64,000 nt of DNA from Fibrella aestuarina BUZ 2 (GCF_000331105.1 NC_020054.1:5893815-5957814); one strand, 5' to 3'; positions 1 to 10,166 are shown, counted from the first letter of the stretch. Numbers and translations are program-made. Notes: generated by a model from the sequence alone, not told the origin.

Positions 1-2579
1 CGACCGACCAGCCAACCGGTACTACCCCGCCTCGGCTGGGTGGAGCGGAAGATGCGCCTCGCGGCAGTGGTAAAATCGTTGGGGTTGTCGTTGACTCACT
101 CACCGGCAAACCGGTTGAATTCGCCAGCATCGCCCTGATCAACCCCGAAACCAACCGCCCTATCGACGGCGCCGTCGCCGATGACAAAGGCAAGTTCACG
201 ATGAATCGCCTGCCAGCGGGCAACTTCCGGGTGCTGGTGTCCTTCGTAGGCTACCGCAACGCGGTGCTGTCGAGCGTGAAGCTCCAGCGCAGCAACGACG
301 GCATCAACCTGGGTAACATCCTGCTCGCGCCTGAAGTCCGTAACCTCAAGGAAGTGGTCGTAACGGGCCAGGCGGCGATTGTTGAAGAAAAAGTTGACCG
401 GCTCGTCTACAACGCTGAACGCGATCTGACCTCGAAAGGTGGTGACGCTACCGATATCATGCGGAAAGTGCCGCTGCTGACCGTGGACCTCGACGGCAAC
501 GTGAGCCTGCGCGGCAGCAGTAACGTTCGGGTGCTGATCAACAATAAGCCCAGCACCATCGTAGCCAGCAGCGTGGCCGACGCCCTCAAGCAAATCCCCG
601 CCGACATGATCAAGACGGTGGAGGTGATCACCAGCCCCTCGGCTAAGTACGACGCCGAAGGCTCAGCCGGGATCATCAACATCATCACCAAGAAGAACAA
701 CCTCCAGGGCTTCACGCTGAACCTCGACTCGGGCGTGGGTAACCGCGGCGCCAACCTCGGTTTGCAGGGGAATCTTCGTACGGGCAAAATGGGCTTCTCG
801 CTTAATGGCTTTGGCCGCGCCAACTACAACGTGCGGGGTAGCTTCGAGAACCGCCAGACCACCGGCAACACCCGGACCCTCCAGACCGCCAACACGCTCA
901 ACCAGGGTCTATTTGGCCAATACCAACTGGGCTGGGATTTCGACATCAACAAAACGACGGCCCTCACAGCCAGCGTTCGGTACGGCGCCCGGAACCAGAT
1001 GAACTTCCAGGATAAACTCACCACGACCACCTTCCTGTCGACCTCAACGCTGGTTGGCGTACGCGACGTGGACGTGAAAGATCTGTCGGGTACGGTCGAC
1101 GTCAACCTCGACTTTACCAAAACGTTCAAGCCCCAGCAGGAACTGAGCATCCTGACGTTGTTCAGCCAGAACAACCGGACCAACAACTTCGTGGCCAACA
1201 TTTTGGATCCCATCACGAGCCAGAGTATCCTGAGCCGCGAGCGCAACGACAACACAAGCCGCAACCAGGAATCGACGTTCCAGGTCGATTACCAGACGCC
1301 GTTGCAGGCAAACCAATTGCTGGAAGTAGGGGGTAAAGGCATTCTGCGCCAGGTTAGCAGCGACTACGCTTATCTGGTTGCCAGCGGCGAGAACGGGGGC
1401 TATTCGAACAACCCCAACCGGCAGCCCAACGGCCTTGATTACGATCAGAATGTAGTGGCCGGTTATATCTCGTACACCCTGACGACCCGCAGCAAGTATA
1501 CCCTGAAAGTAGGAACACGCTACGAGCACACGGCCATCAACGCCCGCCTGCGTACGACCACCGGCGAAGACGCCCTGTTGAACCGGCGACTCGACTCGAT
1601 TCCGAACTACAGCAACCTGGTGCCGAGCATCAATATTTCGAAAGCCCTGAAAAGCGGCAAGACGATCAAGCTGGCCTATAACCGCCGGTTGCAGCGGCCG
1701 GGTATCCAGTTCCTGAACCCCAACGTCAACGCCGCCAACCCGCTGAACATCGTGGTGGGTAACCCGTCCCTCAGCCCCGAGCTGACCGACAATTTCGAGT
1801 TCAGCACCAGCACCAACATCAAGTCGGTCTACCTGAACATATCGCTGTTCTCTCGCTTCACCAACAACTCCATCGAAAGTGTTCGCGACACGCTCCGGCA
1901 GACATTTGGCGACGTAACGGCGCCCGTTTTGCAGAATGTGCTGCGCACCACCTATGCCAACATTGGTCAGCAGAACTCGTATGGGATCAACCTCTTCGGT
2001 AATGCCACGCTGTTCTCGAAACTGCAACTGGGCGGTGGCGGTGACGTCTACTACTCAACGCTGACCAACAACAGCCCCAACCTGGCTCTGCGGGCCAGCA
2101 ACTCCGGCTTCGTGGTTTCGGGGCGGCTCTTCGCCAGCCTCCAGCTGAAAAACAACTGGGGCGTTCAGGCCAATATGTTTGCCCGGGGCCGTCAGATTCT
2201 CCTACAGGGCTATCAGGGCGGCTTTATGTTCTACAGCGTTGGTATCCGGCACGAGTTCGACGAGAAGCGGGGTAGCTTTGGTCTGGCGGGTGAAAACTTC
2301 TTCAACCACCCCTTCACCCAGCGGTCGGCAACCAGCTCGGCCGTATTCTCGCAGGAGAGCGTTCAGAACCTCTTCAACGCCGGGGTTCGCGCCACGTTTA
2401 GCTACCGGTTCGGTAAACTTAGCTTTGATGGTGGTGGCAACCGCCGTAAGCGATCGGTCAACAACGACGACGTGAAAGATGGCGGTGGCGGCGACAACGG
2501 TGGCCAGCCACAGCAACAAGCACCAGCCGGTGGCACCGCGCCTGCGGGCGGTGGTGGCAACCGTCGGCCACGGCAATAG
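1..2579 (+). CDS. TonB-dependent receptor / outer membrane beta-barrel protein (5' end outside window)
   Basis: Outer-membrane barrel of the TonB-linked type (OMP_b-brl_3-like), probably handling an unidentified ligand. The frame is open from base 3, so the gene starts before the window and the ATG at 201 is internal. In order I see a carboxypeptidase-regulatory-like beta-sandwich (GKIVGVVVDSLTGKPV, bases about 90-140), the start of a plug (KEVVVTG, about 350), the plug-closing motif YDAEGSAGIINIITKK (about 648-695), then about 600 residues of alternating barrel strands. The last roughly 45 residues, after SYRFGKLSF, are rich in Gly, Asn, Gln and Pro. This low-complexity tail lies beyond the usual terminal strand and is unusual. 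No SusD-type partner lies in view, so the substrate cannot be named. Confidence 0.85.
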   Translation, partial: TDQPTGTTPPRLGGAEDAPRGSGKIVGVVVDSLTGKPVEFASIALINPETNRPIDGAVADDKGKFTMNRLPAGNFRVLVSFVGYRNAVLSSVKLQRSNDGINLGNILLAPEVRNLKEVVVTGQAAIVEEKVDRLVYNAERDLTSKGGDATDIMRKVPLLTVDLDGNVSLRGSSNVRVLINNKPSTIVASSVADALKQIPADMIKTVEVITSPSAKYDAEGSAGIINIITKKNNLQGFTLNLDSGVGNRGANLGLQGNLRTGKMGFSLNGFGRANYNVRGSFENRQTTGNTRTLQTANTLNQGLFGQYQLGWDFDINKTTALTASVRYGARNQMNFQDKLTTTTFLSTSTLVGVRDVDVKDLSGTVDVNLDFTKTFKPQQELSILTLFSQNNRTNNFVANILDPITSQSILSRERNDNTSRNQESTFQVDYQTPLQANQLLEVGGKGILRQVSSDYAYLVASGENGGYSNNPNRQPNGLDYDQNVVAGYISYTLTTRSKYTLKVGTRYEHTAINARLRTTTGEDALLNRRLDSIPNYSNLVPSINISKALKSGKTIKLAYNRRLQRPGIQFLNPNVNAANPLNIVVGNPSLSPELTDNFEFSTSTNIKSVYLNISLFSRFTNNSIESVRDTLRQTFGDVTAPVLQNVLRTTYANIGQQNSYGINLFGNATLFSKLQLGGGGDVYYSTLTNNSPNLALRASNSGFVVSGRLFASLQLKNNWGVQANMFARGRQILLQGYQGGFMFYSVGIRHEFDEKRGSFGLAGENFFNHPFTQRSATSSAVFSQESVQNLFNAGVRATFSYRFGKLSFDGGGNRRKRSVNNDDVKDGGGGDNGGQPQQQAPAGGTAPAGGGGNRRPRQ

Positions 2580-2602
2580 CCAGCCTAGCACAGGATAGGC
2601 AG

Positions 2603-2643
2603 ATCGCCACGGCTCCCTACTTAGGTTGGGTAGCCGTGGCGAT
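2603..2643. terminator. Bidirectional hairpin terminator between convergent genes
   Basis: Perfect 12-base arms (ATCGCCACGGCT at 2603-2614, its complement at 2632-2643) with a 17-base loop and a T-rich stretch on the plus side. It sits between the receptor stop (2579) and the end of the minus-strand DUF3857 gene. The right arm lies inside the last codons of that gene. Confidence 0.7.
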
Positions 2644-4605
2644 TTCCTTTTTCACCAAAACGAGCTGCGCCCGATCAGCTTTAGCAATCTTCTTCCGAAA
2701 ATCGGCGTACTCGGCGTAGGCTTCGGCCGGGTAGCGCCCCTGATGCATCCGCAACCGGCGCACATACACCAACTGATTGCCACTTACCTCCGCACGCGCC
2801 GTGTAGGTACCAAACTTCGAGTCGATACGCATCGGTGCCAGCGCAAACTCAGGTGCATAGCCATCCGGGAGCGTGTAGGTGACCGTATCGGAATCGTCGT
2901 AATTATAGTGATGCGTAAGCACCAGCGGCTGACGGCGTGCCCGCGACAGCACAGGGGCCGGGCTCACCGTCGACAGCAGGTTAAGGGGCAGGAACAGCCG
3001 CGTGCCGCTGGGCGATGCCCAACGCCGGGTCGTCAGGGTAAGCGTTTCGGTCACGCAGGGAATCTGGCCGGGCGTTTCGGTCAGGCTGAACTGCTTCAGA
3101 TCAAGCGACGGCAGATCACTGTGCTGAATCAGCCAGTCCCGTTGTTGCTCGTGGTTCAGGCTATGCAGGACAGCACTGTAGGGATCCTGTTGCAGGCCCG
3201 TGTACCGGGTACGTACCTGCGCTGTAGCCCCGCCATCCGGAGCCAGCGTAATGGCGACCTGTCGCTGTTGCAGGTTCTGCTCAGGGCTGTATGCGGGGGT
3301 TTGGGCCAGCTTCCCGCCTTCGGGTGTTACCAGCAACACCGTGCGGCCACCCGTGAAATCACCCAGATACCCCGCCGGGCTGTGCTGACTGGTACATTCG
3401 AGCCAGAGCGTATCCGTTGGGGTTTTCCCCGCGTTTGGCACGCACAGGAATACGTGGTTGAACTGAAAACCGGGCAAATCGATCCGAATAGCCGACCGGC
3501 TGCTGCCTGCCCGTACCAGTGCCTCAAACGACGGAATCCCCACCGCCGCCAGCATGGCCTTGGTATAGTTGGTCAGGGCTTTGCAGTCGCCATAGTGAGT
3601 TTGCGCCACGCGGCTCGCCTCGATGGTCTGCCAGCCCCCAATGCCTAGCTGAATGCTGATGTAGCGCGCCTGCCGTTGCAGGTACGTGTAGATTTTAGCC
3701 ACCTTCCCCGCCGTCGTTTTTTCACCGGCGACCAGTTGCTGCACCTCCTTCCTGACGGCCTCGGGCAACTGATCGCGGCCTTTGTTAAGCGTGTAGTAGA
3801 ACGTACCCACGTCTTTCCAGGAGTCGAACGTACCTGAATAGGCCTGTACCTCAAACCGGCTGGGCGCTGTGTAAACTACCGGAACGCTCTCCTCAAACGA
3901 CGGGCTGAGCGGCTCGCTTTCCACCGCCCGCAGCGTGTCGGCCTGCCAGCTGTAGCCGACGACTTCGCTGCTGCCCGCTACGCTTTTCGAAAGCACAGGC
4001 GGCCGGGACTGGTTGACGGCTTTGTAGCGGAACGGCAAATCGGCGGGCAGTTCTACCCGAAACCGGCTCTGGATGACCGATAGCCGTTCGTCGTCCTGCG
4101 GCGCCCAAACCGGGTAATCCATCATGTTGCGGGTGACGTATTCATACCGAAACTCGACGGTATAAGGGTAAGCCAGCTGCCGCGAAAAAATGGCGACTTT
4201 CCGACGGGTGTCATCTTGGTAATTATCGTCGGCGTAGGCCAGATCGCTGATTTCGGCCCGTTTGAGCCGTTTGACCAGCTTACCCGACGCGTCGAAGAGC
4301 GCCCCTTCGATGTCGGTCACCTTCGAGAATTTGTCGTAGGGGACATCCAGTTTCGCCTTAGCCTCGGCTTTTTCGTTCAGGATCGTAATGACTTGTCGAA
4401 CGCGCCGAACGGCCTCCCCCGGCGACTTCACGACAAACGTCGATTCGTCGTACCGAAGCACGGCGTCGGCGTTAATGGTCATGGAGGCGGGAATGGCACT
4501 GACGGCCCAATTGTCGGTTTGGGCCAGCGCCTGTTGGCCCATCAGCCCTCCGATACTGCATGCGCACAGGGCTGCCCATATGCGCGGCATACGTGCTGTC
4601 GCCAT
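2617..4605 (-). CDS. DUF3857 and transglutaminase-like domain protein
   Basis: Predicted exported protein of 662 residues with a signal peptide (cleaved near QQALAQ, residue 29). A DUF3857 beta domain covers about residues 40-210, followed by a transglutaminase-like core. The core keeps the catalytic pair: Cys341 in YGDCKALTNY and His384 in FNHVFLCV. The family is common in Bacteroidota and often lies beside TonB or peptidase genes; its substrate is unknown, so the enzymatic role is inferred from the Cys/His pair. Its ATG overlaps the stop of the upstream gene by one base (TAATG), so the two are translationally coupled. The upstream paralogue lacks the catalytic residues, which suggests an active/inactive pair. 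Confidence 0.8.
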   Translation of the reverse strand: MATARMPRIWAALCACSIGGLMGQQALAQTDNWAVSAIPASMTINADAVLRYDESTFVVKSPGEAVRRVRQVITILNEKAEAKAKLDVPYDKFSKVTDIEGALFDASGKLVKRLKRAEISDLAYADDNYQDDTRRKVAIFSRQLAYPYTVEFRYEYVTRNMMDYPVWAPQDDERLSVIQSRFRVELPADLPFRYKAVNQSRPPVLSKSVAGSSEVVGYSWQADTLRAVESEPLSPSFEESVPVVYTAPSRFEVQAYSGTFDSWKDVGTFYYTLNKGRDQLPEAVRKEVQQLVAGEKTTAGKVAKIYTYLQRQARYISIQLGIGGWQTIEASRVAQTHYGDCKALTNYTKAMLAAVGIPSFEALVRAGSSRSAIRIDLPGFQFNHVFLCVPNAGKTPTDTLWLECTSQHSPAGYLGDFTGGRTVLLVTPEGGKLAQTPAYSPEQNLQQRQVAITLAPDGGATAQVRTRYTGLQQDPYSAVLHSLNHEQQRDWLIQHSDLPSLDLKQFSLTETPGQIPCVTETLTLTTRRWASPSGTRLFLPLNLLSTVSPAPVLSRARRQPLVLTHHYNYDDSDTVTYTLPDGYAPEFALAPMRIDSKFGTYTARAEVSGNQLVYVRRLRMHQGRYPAEAYAEYADFRKKIAKADRAQLVLVKKEIATATQPK

Positions 4606-6689
4606 TATTTTTTCCGGGGGGTTACACCGCTACCACTTTTCGGGTCCGCGTTGGGTACGTTCGTCTGCTCGGCAATCGGGGCGGAACCGCTCTTTTTCAA
4701 CACGATCTGCTCCCCGTGTTTCTGCAAGATTTTTTCGTAGAACTCTTTCAGTACGCCGTACTCATCGGCCATAAACAACGGCTCACGGATCAGCACCCGG
4801 CTCACTACGGTGATCCGGTTTTCCAACGGCTGAACCTGATAGGCAAACCGACCGCCATTGTCGGGCAGGCTGATGATCACCGGCTTGGGCATTTCCTCAA
4901 CCGTGTACCCGGCGGGCAGCGTGTAGGTCGTCGTGAAGATGGTTTCCATGCCGTGGGCAAAATCGACGGGATACTGCCGCTCCGGCTGCTTGAACGGATT
5001 CTCCTGTTGGCCCTCCGTGAGCATCGGGCGCAGGTACATGCGGTCGCCAACTACCTGCGCCACTTCGGCGACCGCCAGGGTGTAGTTGACCGTCAGCGGC
5101 CGATCCAGTTCCGACACGTTGGTAAACGATACCTGTTCGACTTGCCAGTCGGGTTTCTTCTGCTTAACGTCATCGACAAACTGCTTTTCGCCCCGCGCTT
5201 TGTACGACTCGCGGGCATCAATGGCCCCGTAGCCGCTGTATGAATGGGAAAGCGTGCCTTTCAGCTCACCGTCTTCCGAAACCGTGAACGCACCGATCTT
5301 GGCTTCGGTGTCCCGTTCGGTGGTGGTCAGGGGTACAAACCGGCTGTTTCCATTGGGTAAGATGAGCCGACCGAGCTGATTCAGAGCCCGGTAGGGCAGC
5401 ACACCAGGCCGGACGAACCGGTCGGTGGCATCGAGCAGAAAATCCTTACCGCCGAGCGTGAGGTGGCTCACCACATAGTTAAACTGGCGCAGCATCCCGT
5501 AACTTTCGTTGATCTGCCCGTGATCCCGGGTACTCAGGATGACGGGGTTGGCGTCAAGGCCCAGCTCGCGCAACAGACCGATCAGCATAAAATTCAGATC
5601 AGCCGCATCGCCTTTTTTCAACTCCAGTACTTTTTTGAGGCGGTCGCTCTGCACGTTGCCCTGCCCGTTCCAGGTCATGGTGTTACGCAGGTAGTCGTAG
5701 GCAGCCGTAACCCGCCCCAGGGTATCAGCAGCCGGGTACTTAGCCTTGATCCCCTCGGCTACAGGCCGCATGTAGGGCGCTTTCTGGTACTGGTTACCAA
5801 ACGATTCCATCGTGAGCAGCGTCTGATCCATGTCCGACCAACTGAGCGAAAAGGCTTTCTGGAGATAGCCCGGAATGTTGATACTCGCCAGTTCGAAATC
5901 AATGCGCGAAAGGTAATCTCTGGCCGTGGTGATGTACGCCTCATTTTTGAAGGCGGGTGCATTAGCCACCGCGTAGTGCGATTCCACCGCCCCTTCATCA
6001 GCAATACCCGGCACCAGCCCGCCCGATACCGGCGTGGTTTTGTGGACCGTCAGCGGCAGATAGCCCATCATGATTACTTTGACGTGATAGTAGTTAGAGA
6101 GCGTGGATTTGTAGTCGCTCCAGATGACGGGAATATCCTGCTGAAACGCCCACGACGGGGGTGTTTCTTCGTCGGGCGAGAACCGGGTGTAGCGGTATTC
6201 GATGATGCAGCCTTCCTGCACGCCGGGCAACGTCAGTTTCTGGACCGTCAGGGTGTTGGATACACGCTCGTTGACCACGGCCGCTTTGTCCATCTTCAGC
6301 TTGGTTACCTGCCCGTTCTGTAACGTATAGGTTATCCCCTCGATGTTCTGCACATACTCCCGCGTCGGCCCGTCACCCCGCAAGGCCATCTCGACGGTTG
6401 CCCGGTCGTAGGCCGACTTCTTGTTGATCCTGATTTTACTGTAGTAGTCGGTCTGGCGCAGAATTCGTTGGTTGCGAAGGCTGAAGCGCGTGTTGGCCGA
6501 TTCATAGAGCACGACCGCCTCGGCCGTTGTGTCGACGGGTGTCGGTTGCGCGGTGAAGTCGGCGGTGGTCACCTGCCCAAATTTGACGACGGGTAGCTGA
6601 GCGGCTTGCTGGGCCTGGGTGTGAACGGAGCAAAGGCTTACCAGCAGGCCTACGAAGGCCACCCGAAAAGCAGGTAAAGTTGGCTGCAT
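4605..6689 (-). CDS. DUF3857 protein with degenerate transglutaminase core
   Basis: About 694 residues, exported. I chose the ATG at 6689 because it gives a clean signal peptide (MQPTLPAFRVAFVGLLVSL, cleaved after HTQA); the ATG 30 bases further upstream would add a poor leader. The DUF3857 region is followed by a transglutaminase-like fold. The active-site Cys is missing (KKGDAADLNFML, where active members read GxC), and the His position reads FNYVVSHLTL. It is probably a structural or binding paralogue of the downstream active protein. First gene of a two-gene operon with a one-base stop/start overlap. Function not established. Confidence 0.8.
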   Translation of the reverse strand: MQPTLPAFRVAFVGLLVSLCSVHTQAQQAAQLPVVKFGQVTTADFTAQPTPVDTTAEAVVLYESANTRFSLRNQRILRQTDYYSKIRINKKSAYDRATVEMALRGDGPTREYVQNIEGITYTLQNGQVTKLKMDKAAVVNERVSNTLTVQKLTLPGVQEGCIIEYRYTRFSPDEETPPSWAFQQDIPVIWSDYKSTLSNYYHVKVIMMGYLPLTVHKTTPVSGGLVPGIADEGAVESHYAVANAPAFKNEAYITTARDYLSRIDFELASINIPGYLQKAFSLSWSDMDQTLLTMESFGNQYQKAPYMRPVAEGIKAKYPAADTLGRVTAAYDYLRNTMTWNGQGNVQSDRLKKVLELKKGDAADLNFMLIGLLRELGLDANPVILSTRDHGQINESYGMLRQFNYVVSHLTLGGKDFLLDATDRFVRPGVLPYRALNQLGRLILPNGNSRFVPLTTTERDTEAKIGAFTVSEDGELKGTLSHSYSGYGAIDARESYKARGEKQFVDDVKQKKPDWQVEQVSFTNVSELDRPLTVNYTLAVAEVAQVVGDRMYLRPMLTEGQQENPFKQPERQYPVDFAHGMETIFTTTYTLPAGYTVEEMPKPVIISLPDNGGRFAYQVQPLENRITVVSRVLIREPLFMADEYGVLKEFYEKILQKHGEQIVLKKSGSAPIAEQTNVPNADPKSGSGVTPRKK

Positions 6690-6814
6690 GAAAACGTGAG
6701 AAAAGAGGAGGCGAAACAAAACGTGGACCGTGTCGCCCGGCGGCCCAAAACGGTTGGACGAAGCGACGCTACTGCATCGGAACAGCCGTTAAAACGTAAG
6801 GGGTAGGCGCTACG

Positions 6815-7681
6815 TCAGTTCACGCTTTCGGCGAACAGCTCGATGGTGGTGGCTGGCTTACCGAGTTCCTCCCAGGTACGTTGGGCCTCGAAGGTCTCCG
6901 GGTATCGGTTCAGAGCCTCGCCAATGTGCCAGCCGTAATCGGCCTGTGGCGAGAATAATCGCCCCAATCGCAGCAACGTCGGGACTACCGCGACAACCTG
7001 CAGGTTGGCTTTTTTGTATACCCTGACCAACCGGCGGGCCGCATCGAGTTGGGTGACGGGTTCGGGGCCCTGAATCACGTATTCCTGCGGTTCGCCCGCC
7101 CGCACCCGTTGCAGCGCCCGCACCACCTGCCGCCCATAGTCATGGGCGGCGATAAACCACGGCTTCACCGGCGACGTACCCACCACCAGGACCAACGGCC
7201 CCATGCGCTGCGTGGTCAGCATGGTTTCCATAAAATTGGACGGGTAAAAGATGCTGTAGTCCAGCCCCGACGCTTTGATGAGCGCCACCGCCTCCTGCTT
7301 GAGCCGAAACACCCACCAGTCAAACCCGTTCATCCCCTGATAGCGCATCACGATCGACGAGAGGTAGGCAATCCGCGTTACACCTGCCGTTTTGGCCGCC
7401 GCCAGCAGGTGCCGCAGCCCGTCGGTTTCGGTGTGGAAATCCGTCGGTTTTTCGGTTTGTTTTACCGACAGGCTCAGGTACGTTACCGTACAGCCCGCAA
7501 GGGCCGTCACCAGCGAATCAGGCTGTTGCAGGTCCCCAAAAACAACCTCGCTTTTGGGGAACAAGGCTTGGGCTTCAGGTACGTTGCGGGCGATGATGCG
7601 CACGGGAAAACCCGCCTGAACAAGCGCCTGCGTAACGGGCTTGCCGAGCATACCGGTAGCGCCAATAATGCCAATTTTCAT
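6815..7681 (-). CDS. NAD(P)-binding oxidoreductase, NmrA/SDR-like
   Basis: About 288 residues. The N terminus has the Rossmann motif IGIIGATGMLGKP, and the body fits atypical short-chain dehydrogenases of the NmrA / NAD(P)H-binding type (YLSSIVMRYQG, then YSIFYPSNFME). These proteins act as oxidoreductases or NAD(P)-sensing proteins; the substrate cannot be read from sequence. The frame is open back to a TTG at 7687, but the ATG at 7681 begins directly at the Rossmann strand and is preferred. Stands alone between the DUF3857 pair and the sensor kinase, all on the minus strand. Confidence 0.75.
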   Translation of the reverse strand: MKIGIIGATGMLGKPVTQALVQAGFPVRIIARNVPEAQALFPKSEVVFGDLQQPDSLVTALAGCTVTYLSLSVKQTEKPTDFHTETDGLRHLLAAAKTAGVTRIAYLSSIVMRYQGMNGFDWWVFRLKQEAVALIKASGLDYSIFYPSNFMETMLTTQRMGPLVLVVGTSPVKPWFIAAHDYGRQVVRALQRVRAGEPQEYVIQGPEPVTQLDAARRLVRVYKKANLQVVAVVPTLLRLGRLFSPQADYGWHIGEALNRYPETFEAQRTWEELGKPATTIELFAESVN

Positions 7682-7719
7682 GATCAATGGTGGTCTTAAG
7701 GGCTCCCGAAGGCACCTGG

Positions 7720-10008
7720 TTACGCGGGCAATTCGACAACAAATTCTGTGAAGGCATCCGGCTCCGACTGCAGACTGATGGTGCCGCTATGCCCTTTGGT
7801 CACGATATCGTAGCTGATCGACAGCCCAAGGCCGGTGCCCTGCCCCGTGGGTTTTGTCGTGAAAAAAGGCTGGAATATCTTACTTCGCACCGAGTCGGGT
7901 ATGCCCAGTCCATTGTCGTGCACTCGGATACGCACCCGGTTGCCGTCGTGTTCGGTCGTCAGGGTCACCGTGGGTTTGTAGTCGACGCCCTGCTGCCGGG
8001 CCTGCACCGACCGATCGCGCACGGCATGAAAGGCGTTGGTCAGCAAATTCATCAGCACCCGCCCGATATCGGAGGGCACAACCGAGACCGTAGGCAGGGC
8101 CGGATCGTAATGCGTAACGAGCGACACATCAAACGACTTGTCGCTGGCCCGCAGGCCGTGGTACGCCAGTTTGAGGTATTCGTCGGCCAGCGCATTCAGG
8201 TTGGTGGCTTCGCGTTGGCCGGTGCTGGCCCGGCTGTGCTGTAGCATCCCCCGCACGATGCTGGCCGCCCGTTTGCCATGCTCGTTGATCTTGCTGACGT
8301 TCTGCTTAATGTCGGCCATGATCTCCCGTTCCAGGCCTTCGTCGCGCTCGTCGGCGGCGCGGGCCTGTTCGTCTTCCAACTCGGTAATCAGCTCGACCGA
8401 TACTTCCGAGAAATTATTGACGAAATTGAGCGGGTTCTGAATCTCGTGCGCCACGCCCGCCGTCAGCTCGCCCAGCGAGGCCAGCTTTTCGCGCTGAATC
8501 AGTTGATCCTGCGTGGCGCGCAGGTCGGTGAGCGACTGATCGAGGGCCGCCGTGCGCTCCTGCACCAGCCGCTCCAGCGTCTCGTTCTGCTGCGCCAGCA
8601 GCGCCTGCTTTTCCTGCTCCTGTAGCAGCGTGCGGGCCGAGAGCTCCTCGACCTCTTTCAGCTTGCCGTCCAGCGAACGGTAGGTACGGGCGTAATCCTG
8701 CACGAGCGACAGCGACAGACCGACCGGAAAACTGAGTAGCCCCAGCATGGTGGTCACAAACAATACGCCCGAAAACCAGCCCAGGTTAATGTTGATATCG
8801 CCAGAACCCGTTGTCAGCACTTCAACTATAGTGATCACGATCATTACCACCATCAGGAATAAGAGGCAATAAAGGGCAGTCCTGATCGACACCCAGGGCA
8901 GGCGGGAATAGACATCCTTCCGCCGGCGGCCAATCCAGCTCACACGCAGGTATTCGATACCCAGCACCAAATAGGCAAGCGAATCGAGCTCGTAGGGCAC
9001 ATTCCCAACGAAAAACCGATACAGCAGTGCCAGCGCCAGCAAGCCAACCACCGTGTAATACCACCAGTTGCGTTTGAGGTCGAGGTAACGATAAATGGCC
9101 GTCAGCAGAAAGACCAGCCCAACCTGCATCATCAGTTCGCTAACGGTATCGATAATTGAGTTGGTTGTGAGCGTCGCGGTGAAATCATCGAGCCGGCGGG
9201 TGGCATAGGACACCGAAAACGCCAGCATTTCCCAACCCAGGAGCTTATTGACCTTCTGGGTTTTGTTGGCCCGGTAAAACAGGAAATGGAGTAAGGCGAG
9301 CGTCCCGAAAATGCCGGTTAGCAGGAAAGCCGAGCCCGTCTGCACCAGTTGGGTGACAAGTAGCGCAATCGGAGCCAGATCAGCCGACTGCACTTTTACT
9401 GAAAAGGCGCCTTCGTCAAAATCTGCTTTGACGACAGCGTCGCGCCGTAGCGTATAGCGTACAGCCAGTACATGGGTAGTGGTGTCGGTAATGGGCAGCG
9501 GAACGAACCGGATCAGCCGTTGCATACCAATTGTATCCATCTCCGACGTACCCAGCACGGCCAGCCGCTTTCCATCCAGGTACAACTCAGACCGACCCGT
9601 TTGATCAACAACCAGGGTGGGTTCGTTGGTCAGCAGCTTCGGGTGCAGTCGAAACCGGAGCCGAAACCAGCCTTTTCCCGACTTCCACAGTGGCTTATTG
9701 CCATTGAGTGGATCGGAAGGTGATACATTTGACTGCCAGGCCTGATCGTCGTAAGCGGGGCTGGCCCACCGGATGTCGTCGCCCGTTTTGAAGCGCCAGT
9801 ATGACCCCGACATCCCGCCATTTTTGCCCACCCTTACTAGACCAGTGTCTGCTTGCGCAGACGCCTTAAAGCCATCGCTTACGCCACCAATAAACGACCC
9901 TGGTTGAGAAACCGAATCGGTTGAGGAAGGCTGCGACCGGGCCGACTGCCCAAAACAGGCCACACCGGTCAGAAAAAGTAGCGTCAGGAGTAGGTACGGG
10001 CGGATCAT
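7720..10008 (-). CDS. Orphan sensor histidine kinase with 7TM sensor region
   Basis: 762 residues. In order: signal peptide (1-20), a periplasmic beta-rich domain of the 7TMR-DISM extracellular kind (about 60-210), seven hydrophobic segments (about 220-440), a coiled coil (about 445-505), a HisKA-like dimerisation domain with the phosphorylated His521 in GVAHEIQNPLNF, and a HATPase_c domain with N box (NLLTNAFHA), G1 (DNGLGIP) and G2 (TGLGLSISYDI). It should sense an extracytoplasmic signal and phosphorylate a response regulator. No regulator gene is adjacent; the nearest is the lone receiver at 23143, and any link between them is speculation. Confidence 0.88.
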   Translation of the reverse strand: MIRPYLLLTLLFLTGVACFGQSARSQPSSTDSVSQPGSFIGGVSDGFKASAQADTGLVRVGKNGGMSGSYWRFKTGDDIRWASPAYDDQAWQSNVSPSDPLNGNKPLWKSGKGWFRLRFRLHPKLLTNEPTLVVDQTGRSELYLDGKRLAVLGTSEMDTIGMQRLIRFVPLPITDTTTHVLAVRYTLRRDAVVKADFDEGAFSVKVQSADLAPIALLVTQLVQTGSAFLLTGIFGTLALLHFLFYRANKTQKVNKLLGWEMLAFSVSYATRRLDDFTATLTTNSIIDTVSELMMQVGLVFLLTAIYRYLDLKRNWWYYTVVGLLALALLYRFFVGNVPYELDSLAYLVLGIEYLRVSWIGRRRKDVYSRLPWVSIRTALYCLLFLMVVMIVITIVEVLTTGSGDININLGWFSGVLFVTTMLGLLSFPVGLSLSLVQDYARTYRSLDGKLKEVEELSARTLLQEQEKQALLAQQNETLERLVQERTAALDQSLTDLRATQDQLIQREKLASLGELTAGVAHEIQNPLNFVNNFSEVSVELITELEDEQARAADERDEGLEREIMADIKQNVSKINEHGKRAASIVRGMLQHSRASTGQREATNLNALADEYLKLAYHGLRASDKSFDVSLVTHYDPALPTVSVVPSDIGRVLMNLLTNAFHAVRDRSVQARQQGVDYKPTVTLTTEHDGNRVRIRVHDNGLGIPDSVRSKIFQPFFTTKPTGQGTGLGLSISYDIVTKGHSGTISLQSEPDAFTEFVVELPA

Positions 10009-10087
10009 TCAGCAAGATACACGGCGGTACCTTAAACCCATACGGTTTTTACATCGACGTGTAACCCCATCAGAAGGATGGCCTGAA

Positions 10088-10166
10088 AATGATGAATGAT
10101 GGATTATGAATGCTGAAATCGTTGCCTAGCGGGGCCATCATTTCAACATTCATAATCCATCATTCA
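10088..10166. repeat. Intergenic inverted repeat built from 7-base units
   Basis: Left arm 10088-10119, right arm 10140-10166, about 27 paired bases around a 20-base loop. Each arm is a run of degenerate heptamers (AATGATG, AATGATG, then GATTATG and AATGCTG on the left). It lies upstream of the kinase gene and downstream of the TetR gene. It has no T-run and does not look like a simple terminator. Confidence 0.7.

Noticed and set aside
1044..2027. Long minus-strand open frame (327 codons) opposite the TonB receptor
   Set aside because: The opposite strand encodes a convincing barrel; the antisense frame has no family features and arises from GC-rich codon bias.
2626..3648. Plus-strand open frame of 340 codons opposite the DUF3857 gene
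   Set aside because: Shadow of the real minus-strand gene, which has a signal peptide and catalytic motifs; the antisense product has random composition.
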